DNA of 64,000 bases from Dryomyza anilis (GCA_951804985.1 OX638130.1:119611593-119675592); one strand, 5' to 3'; positions 1-11,113 are shown, counted from the first letter of the stretch. Notes: generated by a model from the sequence alone, not told the origin. Numbers and translations: made by a program.

Positions 1-14
1 AATTTTAATTCAAG

Positions 15-640
15 ATGTCGTCACTATCATGCCAACGGGGCGTATGTGTAATATTTAATATTTGTTTATTTTTTACATTTTTTAATGCAGTTTTTTCCTC
101 AAGTATACTGTGCCAAAATCGTGCTTGGTTTTTTTGGATATTTCTAGCCACAAAAAAACAAAACCAAAAGGGCGAATCTTTTCGTTTTTTTACCATAACT
201 TTTTATTGGTATAATACAAAATAGGGGTATGAAGGCAATAATTATTTGTTTTTAAAGCACCTATCGATTGGCATCATTAGTTTAACATATTTTTTTTTTT
301 AATTTTTATTACTTGCAGAAAAATAGTTTTTAAGTAATGATGCCAATAAATAGGTGCTTTGAAAGCAAACAATTAATGCCATCACATCACTATTTTATCT
401 TACACCAATAAAAAGTTATAGCAAAAAAACCAAAAAATTCGCCTTTTCGGCATGACAAGATTTTAAATTTTACGATCTTTTAGTTTTTTTGCTATTAATC
501 TTTATTAGTGCAAGATAAAATAGTGGTGTAAACGCATTATTTGTTTGTTTTTAAATGTCCTATCGATTGGCATCATTATTTAAAACTATTTGCCTAATAT
601 TTTTCGTGCAAATAACAAATGTGTTTGGCCAAATATTACC
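15..640. repeat. Foldback repeat family E, copy 1 (no right end seen)
   Basis: The left end reads GATGTCGTCACT followed by CATGCCAACGGGGCG. This end recurs at 16412 and 48064 and, inverted, at 17073 and 50025. Inside are repeated inverted modules: CTATCGATTGGCATCATTA near 262 and 550, its inverted form near 335, and a module around TAACTTTTTATTGGT near 190 with its reverse near 405. No coding capacity is visible. No clean right terminus is seen, so this copy is either truncated or rearranged. I see a palindromic non-autonomous DNA element; the superfamily is unknown. Confidence 0.6.
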
Positions 641-1262
641 GCGGCTCCCAAAATAAAATGTATATAGAGCATTGAAAATTAAGAAAAATAACAAATGTCC
701 GAATCGTAAATATTGCTCATTTCTGTATAATGATATAGGTTTTTGGAGATTAGATAAAGTTGGAATCGACAGCAGATTTTCCTGGAATCGTAGTTTAAAA
801 GAAAGATTACATCATAAAAAGAGATTACAGAGAGATAATTCTAAAAAAGTTTCATAATCTCTATAATATTTAAATAATAAATAGTTTATACTATAAGGTT
901 GACTTCTCAGTTTTCCATTCAGATTTACCATTATAAATCATTTCGTCTATATTACAAATATTTAACAATGTTATAAGAACTGACTATGCATTGTCTTTCT
1001 GTGGACATACGGTAATTTTGATTAGGAAGTAAAGACAATTTAAAAATGTACCTTTATATAGTAAATAAGTAATATTAGCTAAACAAAATAAACCAGAAGA
1101 ACACTATTCATCAGCAATTATTGAAGTGTATGATCCACATATTCCATAACCACAAAATCGAAAAATTTAATATCCATAATTCGGTATAGTTTTTAATTTT
1201 ACGATGGAATTATTCATATTTCAAATTTCAAAACAAGTATTAAATTCACTGGATTTTAAATT
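641..1262. other. AT-rich DNA, no gene recognised
   Basis: Only short chance reading frames occur here. The longest, 672-857, has no recognisable motif. Nothing repeat-like was matched elsewhere in the window. Confidence 0.5.
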
Positions 1263-1352
1263 AAACATTTGTACTTAAATTACTTGATTTGAAGAAGGCG
1301 GCTTATGATTCTGTTTACTGGAAATCAAAAGATTTTAATTTTTGAAAGGATT
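1263..1352 (+). pseudogene. Possible fossil of a non-LTR reverse transcriptase (motif A)
   Basis: Translation in the frame beginning near 1275 gives LLDLKKAAYDSVYWK and then soon a stop. This resembles the reverse transcriptase motif A of non-LTR retrotransposons, usually Asp, a basic residue, then AAYDSV or AFDSV; here one extra Lys sits between the Asp and the Ala pair. The match covers only about 15 residues and the flanks are closed by stops, so at best it is a very old fragment. Chance similarity is possible. Confidence 0.3.
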
Positions 1353-1647
1353 CTTATTTTGTTCTTTACACAAATTCGAAAAATGAGTTGGAACACGAAA
1401 TCTCAAAGTAATTGGTAGTAGAGCTACATATTGATTATACAACAAAATTCAAAGTTTCCATTTTCTACTTAAATTGGTCAGATACAGAGTATCGAAACAA
1501 TAATTTCAATCGGAATACAATTTAATATTGAAAGAGTATTGCACTTTGAATTTTATAATTATAATCGATATATTTTTACAATTAACATTTTGTAAAAAAA
1601 AGTGTATGCGATATTTAACATGTTTTATTTTTAATAACCTAGTTCTA

Positions 1648-1953
1648 CACACAGAAAAATCATCTTTTGGTAAGATGTTGGAAGAATGAAAAAGTTTGTT
1701 GTACCAACTAATTTCATTCTGTTAAATGAAATGGTTTACAAATTTGCTGGCGGAACTACCATATTAACATATACACATGAAATATTAGTCTATACACACT
1801 CCTAATGGTTCTAAATCTGTACTAAATTGTTCTAAAACAATTCGAAATTGGTTGCAGAACAAACTACAACTCTACATTTTGACAATAACAACTGGCTAAG
1901 CGGTGGAGAGAACCAAATAAGTTGGTTGGCGCAACAAATCTCTATTCTGTGTA
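1648..1953 (+). repeat. Non-autonomous element family F, short copy
   Basis: The segment starts ACACAGAAAAATCATC and ends CTCTATTCTGTGT, so the ends are short inverted repeats (ACACAGAA). The same two end sequences occur in reverse order at 23478-24693: ATAGAGATTTGTTGCGCCAACC on the left and CCAAAAGATGATTTTTCTGG on the right. The copy here is about 306 bp and lacks the large tandem array that fills the other. It has no coding capacity. Confidence 0.6.
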
Positions 1954-2664
1954 CACATTTTGCACTTTAAAATATAAATAATATAATATTCTAACTAAAA
2001 CTCAATTTTGTAATATTTGATTAAAATAATCCACCATGTTTTCAAACTAACCCACTAAATACTACATGCAACAAATTATATAAATTCGTATAGCTTAAGT
2101 CTCAACCAACCTTTGTTTGACCTAATTTATTAAATTTCCTTTTATTCGATGTCGTCGACAACGAACAACTATGACGATAATAATAATAATTTCTCACCCA
2201 CCTCGTAACCTCGCGAATATTTCTCTTGGTTTTAGTCAAGCATAAGCGCCCCATTAATAAATTTATTCGTTCGCCAAAATTCAACAAATTCAGTAAACTA
2301 CCGACCGCGTCCTTGTGCACTCTGTGTCCTTTTTGCAGCACGATGCGTTGTGCAGGACGACGCGTCACTACTTTGGCGCTTTGGTGTCTAATATTTAAAA
2401 TTCAATCCGACATCGGTTGGCCATGGTTTATGCATTCGCCATGTCTGCAACAGCGTAGACACCAGACACCCGACACCGTCTCTAACACCCGAAACCCGTC
2501 TCCAACAACAGCAGCCGAACTAATTCGCCGCATAACGCCAACACCAATTTATACCAATTTAAGTCACAGCCAGAGAGCATTAGGCGCGAATCATCTAACG
2601 GATTTGCACGCTACCCTATTTGCACTCTACCCTTATCACAAAATTTTAGAGTTTATTTTGGTTT
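1954..2664. other. Unique DNA, moderately GC-richer, no supported gene
   Basis: Bases 2100-2640 are less AT-rich than the surroundings. They hold a 150-residue open frame at 2226-2681 that begins at a TTG rather than an ATG and shows no domain, signal peptide or repeat. An exon cannot be excluded, but nothing supports one beyond the open frame. Confidence 0.4.
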
Positions 2665-2835
2665 ACAAAAATCTTTTTTAATTCCCAAATATTCCATTTT
2701 TCGTTATCATTAGCTGTGATTTTTGTTTCGATATTTTTGATTCAAAAAATCTTTTTTAATTCCCAAATATTTAAACCCAATTATTCCATTTTTCGTTATC
2801 ATTAGCTGTGATTTTTGTTTTCGATATTTTGTGGA
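2665..2835. repeat. Direct tandem duplication of about 80 bp
   Basis: A segment beginning AAAAATCTTTTTTAATTCCC and containing TTCGTTATCATTAGCTGTG occurs twice back to back, starting near 2665 and 2744. The second copy carries a short extra stretch (TTAAACCCAA). This looks like a recent local duplication. Confidence 0.75.
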
Positions 2836-3261
2836 TATTTCGATTTCTATAGGTCTATAATATAATCTGTATTTATGGTGCAATCTTAAAAAGATTAATG
2901 AGTTCCGATGAATTATGGGTTGAATTCAGATATGCTCGGTTTGTGTCAGTACTCCATTGAAATCCTAAAATCAGTTAAAATTCCCATTAATATCCAGGTT
3001 CGAGGAAAAAAAAGGGTAAATATTAAAAACATGAATATTAAAATAAAAGGTCTAGTTCTTTATGTCACAACAGATTTGCTAGGAAGTTTTGTTTTTGTCT
3101 GGGTCTGGACCTGGGCTGCGTTAAAAGCTATCTTAAAAAGGCGATAATATTGGGACTATCTTAAAAATGTGATACTATTGGGACTATAAAATATAAATTC
3201 AACAAAATACCATATGTAATAGAAAATAATATCAATACTAAAGTTAAAAAAAGAAATCAAA

Positions 3262-3500
3262 ACCAGTTGGGAATGTTAGATCACATGGGAAATTTTAAAG
3301 TAGGTGTTATTATGATATTAGGATTATCAAAATTATAGTCGGTCTAAGCCGACATACAGACAGACGGACAGACGGACATAGCTAAATCGACTCAGGAGGT
3401 CAAGAATATATATTCTTTTCCATTCCGGAATTCTTTTTCAGGGTGTTACAAACGGCGTACCAAACTGAATATACCCTTTCACTCTTAGTGCAGGGTATAA
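3262..3500 (-). mobile_element. mini-me/DINE-1-like element, internally deleted copy
   Basis: Read on the minus strand it starts TATACCCTGCACTAAGAGTG, runs through the core with GTATGG, ATATATATTCTTGA and CGAGTC, then a short (GTCY)n tract. It then jumps to the 3' part with the ATAGTCGG stem-loop and the AACTGG end. Compared with the copy at 4113 the middle (about 400 bp) is missing. Dipteran mini-me/DINE-1 elements are known for a conserved core next to a (GTCY)n microsatellite. Assignment to that group is from memory, not from a search. Confidence 0.65.
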
Positions 3501-4112
3501 AAATATCAATATTCACAAATAGTGTTTATTAAAAAAGTTTTCTATTTTTTTTTAAATTGATTTTATTTTACTTAATAATTTTATTTTACTTATTCGACCA
3601 ACCATAATTCTATCTACATATTTTCATTCCCAAATTATTACAGTAAAATTGCGCGAAAAACAAGCGTTTCTTTTGTGAAACTTTTGAAAAATCACAGCGC
3701 TTAACAAACCAGCACAATGGGTGAACGTTAGATGCAGCTGGTTTTGAATATACTATGCGGTACGGGCCTGGGTGGTCCTGCAAAAGGGTTGATTTTGCTG
3801 GTACTGTTACTAGTTGCTGCTGCTGCCTTAAATCAGTGCCTCACTCTAGTTTCATGCTCTACCGTTTGGTCGGTTTGGTGTTTGCTGTCAGCTTGATGCA
3901 CGTAAAGTTTTTCTGAAAAGTTCGAATTTAACTGGAAATTTAATTTAGCACTAGATACGACAATGAAGTTAAACGTAGCCAACGCTACTGAAGTTTTTTG
4001 TTTTTTCAATTTATCTATATAGAGAGTTGGATTTAGTACTTGTGTTGTGGATATTGTAACGGTTTTTGCAATCGGTGGTTTATGCGTTGCAGATGTGAAC
4101 ATTTTTTTTTTT
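3501..4112. other. Unique spacer between two head-to-head mini-me-like elements
   Basis: About 610 bp of non-repetitive DNA lies between the inverted copies ending at 3500 and starting at 4113. A minus-strand frame at 3833-4102 begins at an ATG and gives 89 residues without any recognised motif. There is a TGC-rich stretch near 3800-3830. No gene is supported. Confidence 0.4.
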
Positions 4113-4273
4113 TATACCCTACACTAAGAGTGAAAGGGTATATTCAGTTTGGTACGCCGTTTGTAACACCCAGAAGGAAGCATCTCCGGTATGGAAAAGT
4201 ATATATATTCTTGATCAGCATGACCTCCTGAGTCGATTTAGCGATGTCCGTCTGTCCGTCTGTCTGTCTGTCC

Positions 4274-4323
<50 letters not shown>

Positions 4324-4870
4324 CTGTTGAAATCCCTAAGACTTTTAAAATTGAAGAGCTAGATAAATGAAACTTATAACTTAGATTACTAATATACCTA
4401 CGCTGTATGTGCGAAAAAATTGGCGAAAAAAAGATCGGTGACCTATGATCCGACCACTTATGTTCAAATACCTCATATAAAATGTACATATAAAGATCAA
4501 TTTTTATGTATACGTGCTTAGGTAAACTTTTTTGGTCAAATATATATTGATATCATGCTCAAATACATGATAATAATGTTTTCCGGCGAAAACATTTTGG
4601 TTCACAAAAAAAAAAAATCGAAGTTCGGTACACCTACCCATTTGTAAATATGGGTATCAAATGAATGGAAATTCTTCAGCGATTGAATGTTTGTAGTTAT
4701 TTTCAGGATTCGTATACCCTGGTGACCTATATATCACTTTGAATGGTAACCACACATATGTGTAGGGTATTTATAGTCGGCTTAGACCGACTATAATTTT
4801 GATAATCCTAACTATCATAATTACACCTACTTTAAAATTTCCCATGTGATCTAACCTTCCCAACTGGTTT
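4113..4870 (+). mobile_element. mini-me/DINE-1-like element, longer copy with (GTCY)n
   Basis: It begins TATACCCTACACTAAGAGTG and contains the core GTATATATATTCTTGATCAG followed by CGAGTCGATTTAGC. A tetranucleotide tract of TGTC/CTGT occupies about 4246-4326. Near the 3' side, GTGTAGGGTAT (inverse of the start) precedes a hairpin ATAGTCGG...CCGACTAT near 4772-4794. The element ends around CCCAACTGGTTT. It has no coding capacity. DINE-1/mini-me elements are considered Helitron-related; that link is established knowledge for the group, not shown here. Confidence 0.7.
4246..4326. repeat. (GTCT/GTCC)n microsatellite inside the mini-me-like element
   Basis: An uninterrupted tetranucleotide run of TGTC units with a few TGTCCG variants follows the core at 4205-4245. 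The copies at 3262 and 31814 carry shorter or differently expanded tracts in the same place, so the tract is element-borne. Confidence 0.9.
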
Positions 4871-5263
4871 GTAATTCCAATAGTACTATTTTGTGCTGGG
4901 GTTTTGTGGATAGTATGGATAAACATAGTAAAGTCATTGAGTTATTTTTCTAATTCGCAAACATTTATTTTTTTATTTGTTTAAATGTTTCTTGGTCAAT
5001 TCATGAGTAAAATTTCATAATATTTTTTAAAAAATGCATCAGAATTATTATGAAACTCATTGTGATATGTTTAAATTTTTGATTTTCGATTACATAACTG
5101 AAATAGTTCACCTATATTTTAGAAATTTTCGTTTTCCGAACTATTATTCAACGTAAATGAATAATAGGTTCCAAATATTGTTTCGGCGTTCCAAGGTTTT
5201 TAAAATTTCGACATTTTTAGGTTTTGAATATTTTCCCTTCAATATTATCGCATTTCACAGTTC
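4871..5263. other. AT-rich DNA, nothing recognised
   Basis: No open frame of note, no repeat end and no motif was recognised here. Confidence 0.5.
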
Positions 5264-5475
5264 ACAGAAACAAAAAAATCTTGAATATGATGAATTTATT
5301 CATAGATATTAAGAATTTCTTCAGCAACTACCAAATTCATCATATAGATACCACCATTCATTAAATGACATATTAATGAATGCATTCATTATACATATGA
5401 ACAAAATATTCAATACTATAAATTTGACTTGTCATATTGATGAATTTGTTCATAATATTTTTTCAAAAAAGAAAA
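5264..5475 (-). repeat. MITE family G (ATTCATCA repeats), partial copy
   Basis: It starts CACAGAAACAAAAAAATC, which matches the terminal ACAGAA...ATCATC end of the copy at 38391-38830 in reverse. It then has several ATTCATCA/TGATGAAT and TTCATAATATT motifs. Only one end is seen, so it is truncated on the right. Confidence 0.55.
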
Positions 5476-5737
5476 AAAAAATATTAAATAATTCGAAAAA
5501 AAGTGTTGTACAAATTTGAATTGAAAAATTACAGTAAAAAATATTTACAAAAAAATTCTACGAAAAAAAAATCGAAAAAAAAATATCGGACAAAAACAGA
5601 AATTTGCGAAAAAGAAATTTGTCCGAAAAAAAATGTTTGCGAAAAATAAGGACAAAATTAAAAAGACATTATATCAGCAATTAGGATTGGACCACTGGGC
5701 GTGGCACTTCCCATAGGAGGTACGTTTTCCACACCAA

Positions 5738-5835
5738 AATTCACCACACTTAAACTCACCACACTAAAACTCACCACACTAAAACTCACCACACTAAAAT
5801 TCACCACACTTAAATTAACCACACTAATACTCACC
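5738..5835. repeat. 15-bp minisatellite inside the Helitron-like element (continues at 6147-6182)
   Basis: Units of CTCACCACACTAAAA, 15 bp long, are repeated about seven times with minor changes. The array is cut by the SINE at 5836 and continues on the other side. The related array at 10744-10866 in the second copy is in the same position of the element. Because 15 is a multiple of three, it reads as a false TTLKL repeat peptide. Confidence 0.85.
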
Positions 5836-6146
5836 AGCCGCGGTAACTCAGTGGTTAGTGCGTTGGACTGCGAGCCGAAAAGGTCCCCGGTTCAAGCCTG
5901 GACTGGGGCTAACAACATCTTTTCATAGAAACATTTTTCTATACCGCGCTACCTCTCGTCAGTAAATGGCAAACCTACGAGTGTAAAAACCATTGCCTAT
6001 GAAAAAGCTCTCACCCGCCGTTCGGATTCGGCAATAAACTGTAGGTCCCACCACTTTGAGTACAAATATAACACGCACAGCTCAAAATGGTGAGAGAGCT
6101 CGGCCGAAGTTCTATACAGAACTGAGCGGCAAACTATTATTATTAT
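5836..6146 (+). mobile_element. tRNA-derived SINE, full-length copy with 11-bp TSD
   Basis: The head carries an RNA polymerase III A box (TAACTCAGTGG; a better TAGCTCAGTGG in the copy at 37259) and a B box (GGTTCAAGCC) about 40 bp later, as in tRNA-derived SINEs. A unique body follows, ending in an (ATT)n tail. The 11-bp sequence TAATACTCACC directly flanks both sides (5825-5835 and 6147-6157), although the left part of the right copy could merge with the tail. It lies in the 15-bp array of a Helitron-like element, so it is younger than that array. Two relatives are at 37259 and 41190. Confidence 0.85.
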
Positions 6147-6439
6147 TAATACTCACCACACTAAAACTCACTACACTAAAACTTCTACTGGGGAAAAACT
6201 CTACGGGGAAGAAATCTACGGTAAAGAATTCTACCGGGAAAGCGTTCTACCGGGAAGAATTTAACGTGAAAGATATAAATAATAAAAATGTTCTTTATAT
6301 TAATAAAATCACTCTTAACCGTGCATTCACAAAATCTTGGCACAAGTCGTGCACGGGTCCAGCTAGTTAATGAATAAATATATAAAATACAACATATATG
6401 TCCATCATACTGTAGAATGCCGTTCACCAAACCAAATTT

Positions 6440-6905
6440 AAATAGAAATATTATCTCGATATCATTGTTCTATTCGATGTGCTATCGATCCATAATAGTT
6501 TTATTCACGATCCATAATAGTTTTATTTTGTATCGATCTATTCGCCCAATTTAGTACGTTTTGGCGTGCGATATTACACCGATATCTGATTCGTTCTCGC
6601 ACCACTATCGAAATGAATGGCAGACTGGGCTACGTTTGTTCATATTAACAATATCTTGATCAGAAATCACCCTAAAATAAGAATCAATTATCTAAAAAGG
6701 TGGAATATAATTTATTTAAATACATAAAAATAGATAAATACCCAGCAAACCAAACGATATTTTAATGATATCTAAACTATATCGTTTATAGGCTAAAATT
6801 GTAGTTTTCGATAATCTATAATGATACGAAAACGATAGGATTTTCGATAAAACGAATCTATATAGAATGATATCGTTTTTGGTCGTTATAGATTTTTGTG
6901 GCAAT
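6440..6905. other. TATCGAT-rich stretch, no gene
   Basis: Many TATCG/CGATA motifs occur (for example at 6483, 6531, 6775, 6842 and 6869). A 20-bp direct repeat beginning CGATCCATAATAG is found at 6486 and 6508. TATCGATA is the core of the Dref/BEAF-type site in flies, but no promoter context is evident here. A decayed repeat is equally likely. Confidence 0.35.
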
Positions 6906-7438
6906 ATGAATTAACAACATAACTTATGGTATTCTCAAATTGAGTTATTAATACCATCTTTATCCCGATATACGTATTTATTTTGTGTCAAATTTTGATA
7001 CTGATCCTTCCTATAGTTGCTGAGATTCATGCAGAAAACGTAAAATCATATCTGCTTGTTATTCAATATTTATTTTATTTAAAAAACTTTTGAAAAGAAA
7101 AAAATCTAACCAACAAATTTATTAGACATTTATTTTATATTAGTTTTTATTAAATTTTCCAAAATATTTTTTTTTGCATTACTCTATTTTAAGGTCGTAT
7201 AAAAACAAACAACTTTTAATTTTTAAAATATTTTTTAATATAATTTTTGGAATCAGTTGTTATGTTTAAAAATGCTCTTACGAATAGTTCAAAAAATGGA
7301 TAGCTGATATCGTAAAATGTTTTATTTTCGACAAAATGAAGTCGCTATTAAATTTTTAAATAATTTAAGTTTTATATCGAAAATTTATAATTATTATGTT
7401 GAATTTTAAAATGATCGTCAAAATATACAGAATATTTA
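6906..7438. other. AT-rich DNA, nothing recognised
   Basis: No gene, RNA or repeat boundary was recognised in this stretch. Confidence 0.5.
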
Positions 7439-7942
7439 ACTGAAAAAAATACTATATAAGTAATAGTTTTTTTAAAATTAAAAACAGTCAATAGTATAAA
7501 TTATTATTTTATTCGGAAAATACCATTAAATACTACAAAATACCATGACATCACTATTGAGTTTATATGAAAATATTTATTTTTTGTATACTTTTAAATC
7601 AATACTTGTTCCATTGACCAATTTTAATGGAATTTCAGTAATTTTTTTGCCGGGTGTACTTAAAAAACTCGCTATAATTCCGAGACTATTTATAAATAAT
7701 CGGTTTATTCCTGATTTATATAATACCACTCAGAAAAAATCTTATTAAAGTGGTCAATTGGATAGTTATTGATTCAATAGTATACGAAAAAATATATATT
7801 TTCATATAAACACAAAAACAAGTTAATAGTATTTAATAGTATATTGCAGTATTTAATGGTATTTACCCATTAAAATAATAATTTATCCTATTGATTTTAA
7901 TAGCAAAAAACTATTATTTTATAGTATTTTTTATTGAGTGTG
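7439..7942. repeat. MITE family J with about 110-bp terminal inverted repeats
   Basis: The left arm (about 7439-7548) contains AAATACTATA, AATAGTTTTTT, AAATTATTATTTTA and AATACCATTAAATACT in that order. The right arm (about 7815-7942) contains the reverse complements of all four in mirrored order. The arms are diverged. A related fragment appears near 17140-17310. There is no coding capacity; the 67-residue frame in the middle is not supported. Confidence 0.65.
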
Positions 7943-10559
7943 GTTTCTGATACGATTTTGGTTTTTAATAGAAATGGTTATAAAAGGGTATCGGTTTTGG
8001 TTTCGCTTATGATTTTAATTCCTTATATTAAGTTTACTTTTCAATACCTTGAAGAAAAAACAAAATTAATTTGATTACACAAGAATTCAAAAATAACTTG
8101 AACTTTTTAAAAATTATTATTTAAATAAAGAGGAAAAATCTATAAATTATAGCATTTAAAGCAATTATTTATTACAATTATTATTTTTATTTGACTTTTA
8201 TAATCCATTTTTAAACCGGTATTAATCGAAACTAAATTTGTTTTAAACAATTCTCGCTTTCGGTTACCATTTCAATCACTGAATTTAATGCAATTTAATT
8301 TATACTATTTTTATTTATTCTTATAACATAAATATTTCTTTGATTACAAGAATTGAGAATATGTCTTTGATATTTTTCTCTTAATTAAAAGAAACACAGT
8401 TATGGTTTATGCTTCATTTTCAAAAAAATAAAAATACATATTTTATTTAAGTTTTTGTATTTTATATATTTTGTGCGCAAAAAAATCATTTCAGCGAGTA
8501 ATTCTTCAACTGAATCGAGATCATTTGCAGCTTTGCTAAAAGACAGACAAATCTTTTTTAGTGCATCACATCTGTGCAAAGTTGGCACAAGGTAAAAGCC
8601 AACGACTGACTCGAACAGAACCCCAACAACTAACGACATCGTGCAGAACCACGATGCGGCACCGAACGTCATTTCACTTTGAAGGGTGTTTTTTTACAGT
8701 TTTCACAGTGCAGCGAGGCAGGGTTTTTTTCGAGCGCACAAACTCGAGCGCGTTGAACAAACAATTTGTGTGCTATTTGAGTTGCTACTTCCGGCGGAAA
8801 TGTAAATTTACACACACATACAGTTGCACAGCACACCAAAGAGCGATGCGCACAAGGACAAAGAGCTGGATGGACGGACAGACAGACAGCAGGACGAAGA
8901 GTTCTATGAAGCGCATTGAATCGAGTCGTTGAAATACTAATCGAAGCGAAGTGAACAAAAAGCGCTGCTAAACTAAAACAACAAACGAAATAAAAATAAC
9001 AAGAAAATAATTAATTGAGAAAATTTCCAAATGATTCTCTTTTTGTGTCGTATTTTTTATTTGCAGCGGAAAAGTTAAACTTTTTGCTAAACGACAGCTG
9101 TGCAGGAACAGACGGATGGACGGACAAAACGACCGACAGACAATGAGCGACAGGGCCAGACAGCCGTCACTTGCTGACAACTGGGGCAACAGTGGCTAGC
9201 TGTACAACTGACTTAAATGAGTTTTTATGGGTGGTCAGCGTGGCGTTTGTAAATTTGGCAGTCGAAAAATACAAAAAAGACCCATCCACCTACGCCCACT
9301 TTGTGCCACACTTTACCGTTTTTATTACTTGACTCGGATTTTTAGTTATTTTTGTTTCTGTCTGTGTTGTGCCTTAAATGGCTAAAAGTCGTTGGCAAGC
9401 GTGAAGCTTGAAATTGAAATAAATTGCCAACAACAACAACAACAACAGAAATGATTGTTGCAAATAAACATCAACAACATATAGTCGTCTCTTTCCTACC
9501 AATTCGATGCCGCCGCCTCCATCACGCTTGATTGAAGCCATGAATCGCACACTTTGACGTTTTTATTTTTCACTCTTTTTTCTTGTGTCTTCTTTTTTTT
9601 CTACGACTACTTTTTTTTTCTTTTTCTCACACTGCATGTTTATTTATCGCTTTCTTCTCATGCTGTCATTCACTGCTTTTATTTATTATGGTTTTTTGTG
9701 CAATTTTGTTGCAGTCTTTGCAAAAAAAAAAGTACTACTTTTTCTGCTACTCTTTTTGTACAGTCGGCTGCCTCAATTTGTGTGGGTGGCGAAAATTGTT
9801 GCCCGTTAATGGGTTTTCTTTTTTTTTATTTTTTTCTTGTTTGCATCTTGTTGCCTGTTTTTCTTTTAGTGTCAATCACATGTTTGTATATTATTCATTA
9901 TTTTGTCGATAATTGCTACGTTGATGCAAATTGAAAATGCCGAAGGAAGTCTGTGTAGATTGACAGTTAATACCTTTCGTAATTGGTAACAGTTGCTGTT
10001 GAACGCGAAATTCTTCTGTGGTGATACGGGAGGAACCAAAACTTAATACATCTTATAGCATATAAAATTACATTACTTAAATTTAAATTTTACTAAAGTG
10101 ATATTTGATATATCACATCGTGAACTTTTTCCCGGTATGTTCAGATCTGAACTTATATCTGAAAGCCTATTGCCATCCTTAGTAGAAGTTTACCCTCTTA
10201 GGGAACATATGATCGTGCTCTTCTAACTGATAGGATTGTAAAAAGTTAAAAATATAATGATCAATTCCCTAGCTTTGTCTCGGCATTATTTCTTCTAGAG
10301 ATACCTGAAATATAAATGAATTCTTCCTTTCCAATTGCCATACAAATTTCCACCAATTCATGCATAAAATTTCATATTATTTTTTCAAATATAAATCGGA
10401 TTTTCAGTTTTACTGCGAACTGTTTGAATCGATTAAATGACTGAAATACTCCTGATACCTTCTTTCACAAATATTCAGGCGTGTACTACGGTAACAATTT
10501 CAACTATTAACTGAAATTTTGCACCAGGATACTATGGAGTCCGGAGGGTGTAATAGGCT
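7943..10559. other. Non-repetitive intergenic or intronic DNA, no gene recognised
   Basis: Bases 8540-9560 are GC-richer than average, with CAACAACAACAG runs and GACGGACAGACAGAC motifs. Such DNA is common in fly introns and 5' flanks. Several frames of 60-126 residues exist, but they are low-complexity Phe/Leu or Ser/Thr-rich and lack motifs. Bases 9554-9934 are a pyrimidine-rich (TTTTTCTT) stretch. I see no supported exon, promoter or RNA gene. Confidence 0.45.
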
Positions 10560-11113
10560 ATATTCTGGACGGGATTGAACAAAGGGGCGTGGCACCTTCC
10601 ATACGACCTAAACTTTGAAAACGATATAACTCGGCACATACACAAGCTAAGAAGATGAAACAAAAAACACATATACAAAAGTAAAAGCACAAAAGCAATA
10701 ACTCAAAAACAACAAAAAAAATAAAAAAAAGATGAAAACAAAATCAACTACACTAAAATTCACCACACTAAAATTCACCACTCTATAACTCATCACACTA
10801 AAATTCACCACACTAAAACTCACCATACTAAAATTCACTACACTCAAAATCACTACACTAAAATTCAAGATTTCTACTCGGAAAATTCTACGGGGAAGCA
10901 CAGTCTGAGAAAGAATTGTCTATGAGAAAAGCTGTTTTAGCGGAGAATTATTTTTGTTTTGTTTACTACATTTATAAAACCAATAAAAAAAACGTCCACA
11001 GCGAAGCATGGGTCCCTGATATAAATAATAAAAAGGTTTTTTATAATAATAAAATTGCTTCATATCCTTGCATTCACAACATCTTTGCACGAGTGGTGCA
11101 CGGGTCCAGCTAC
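10560..11113 (+). mobile_element. Helitron-like non-autonomous element, copy H2
   Basis: It has the same order as 5660-6366: GGGGCGTGGCACCTTCC, the 15-bp CACCACACTAAAATT array, TTCTACGGGGAAGC, GATATAAATAATAAAAA, and an end reading GTGCACGGGTCCAGCTAC. The final tetranucleotide is CTAC, a one-base departure from CTAG. The stem GCAC...GTGC sits just before. No protein is encoded. Confidence 0.5.
10744..10866. repeat. 15-bp minisatellite in Helitron-like copy H2
   Basis: About eight units of CACCACACTAAAATT with more divergence (CATCACACT, CTACACTCA) than in the first copy. The position within the element matches 5738-5835. Confidence 0.8.

Larger units (their letters stand above)
5660..6366 (+). 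mobile_element. Helitron-like non-autonomous element, copy H1
   Basis: The segment shares its order with 10560-11113: a block around GGGCGTGGCAC, a 15-bp tandem array, a TCTACGGGGAAG-type repeat block, ATATAAATAATAAAAA, then a terminal GGGTCCAGCTAG followed by T. Just before the terminus lies the short stem GCAC...GTGC. A hairpin shortly upstream of a CTAG 3' end followed by T is the known signature of Helitron 3' ends. The 5' boundary is not defined and no Rep/helicase is present. A SINE has inserted into its array at 5836-6146. Confidence 0.5.

Noticed and set aside
2226..2681. 151-residue plus-strand frame
   Set aside because: No ATG start, no domain, no splice context; ordinary chance length in a GC-richer stretch.
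5836..5912. Functional tRNA gene
   Set aside because: A and B boxes are present but the cloverleaf is not intact, and the unit continues into a SINE body with copies at two other loci.
5701..5928. TTLKL pentapeptide repeat protein
   Set aside because: Artefact of the 15-bp minisatellite, interrupted by a SINE.
6486..6900. Dref/BEAF-type promoter or insulator
   Set aside because: TATCGAT-like motifs are numerous but no gene starts nearby and the region looks like a decayed repeat.
9554..9934. 126-residue Phe/Leu-rich frame resembling a membrane protein
   Set aside because: It is a pyrimidine-rich tract open in all three forward frames, so the hydrophobicity is a composition artefact.
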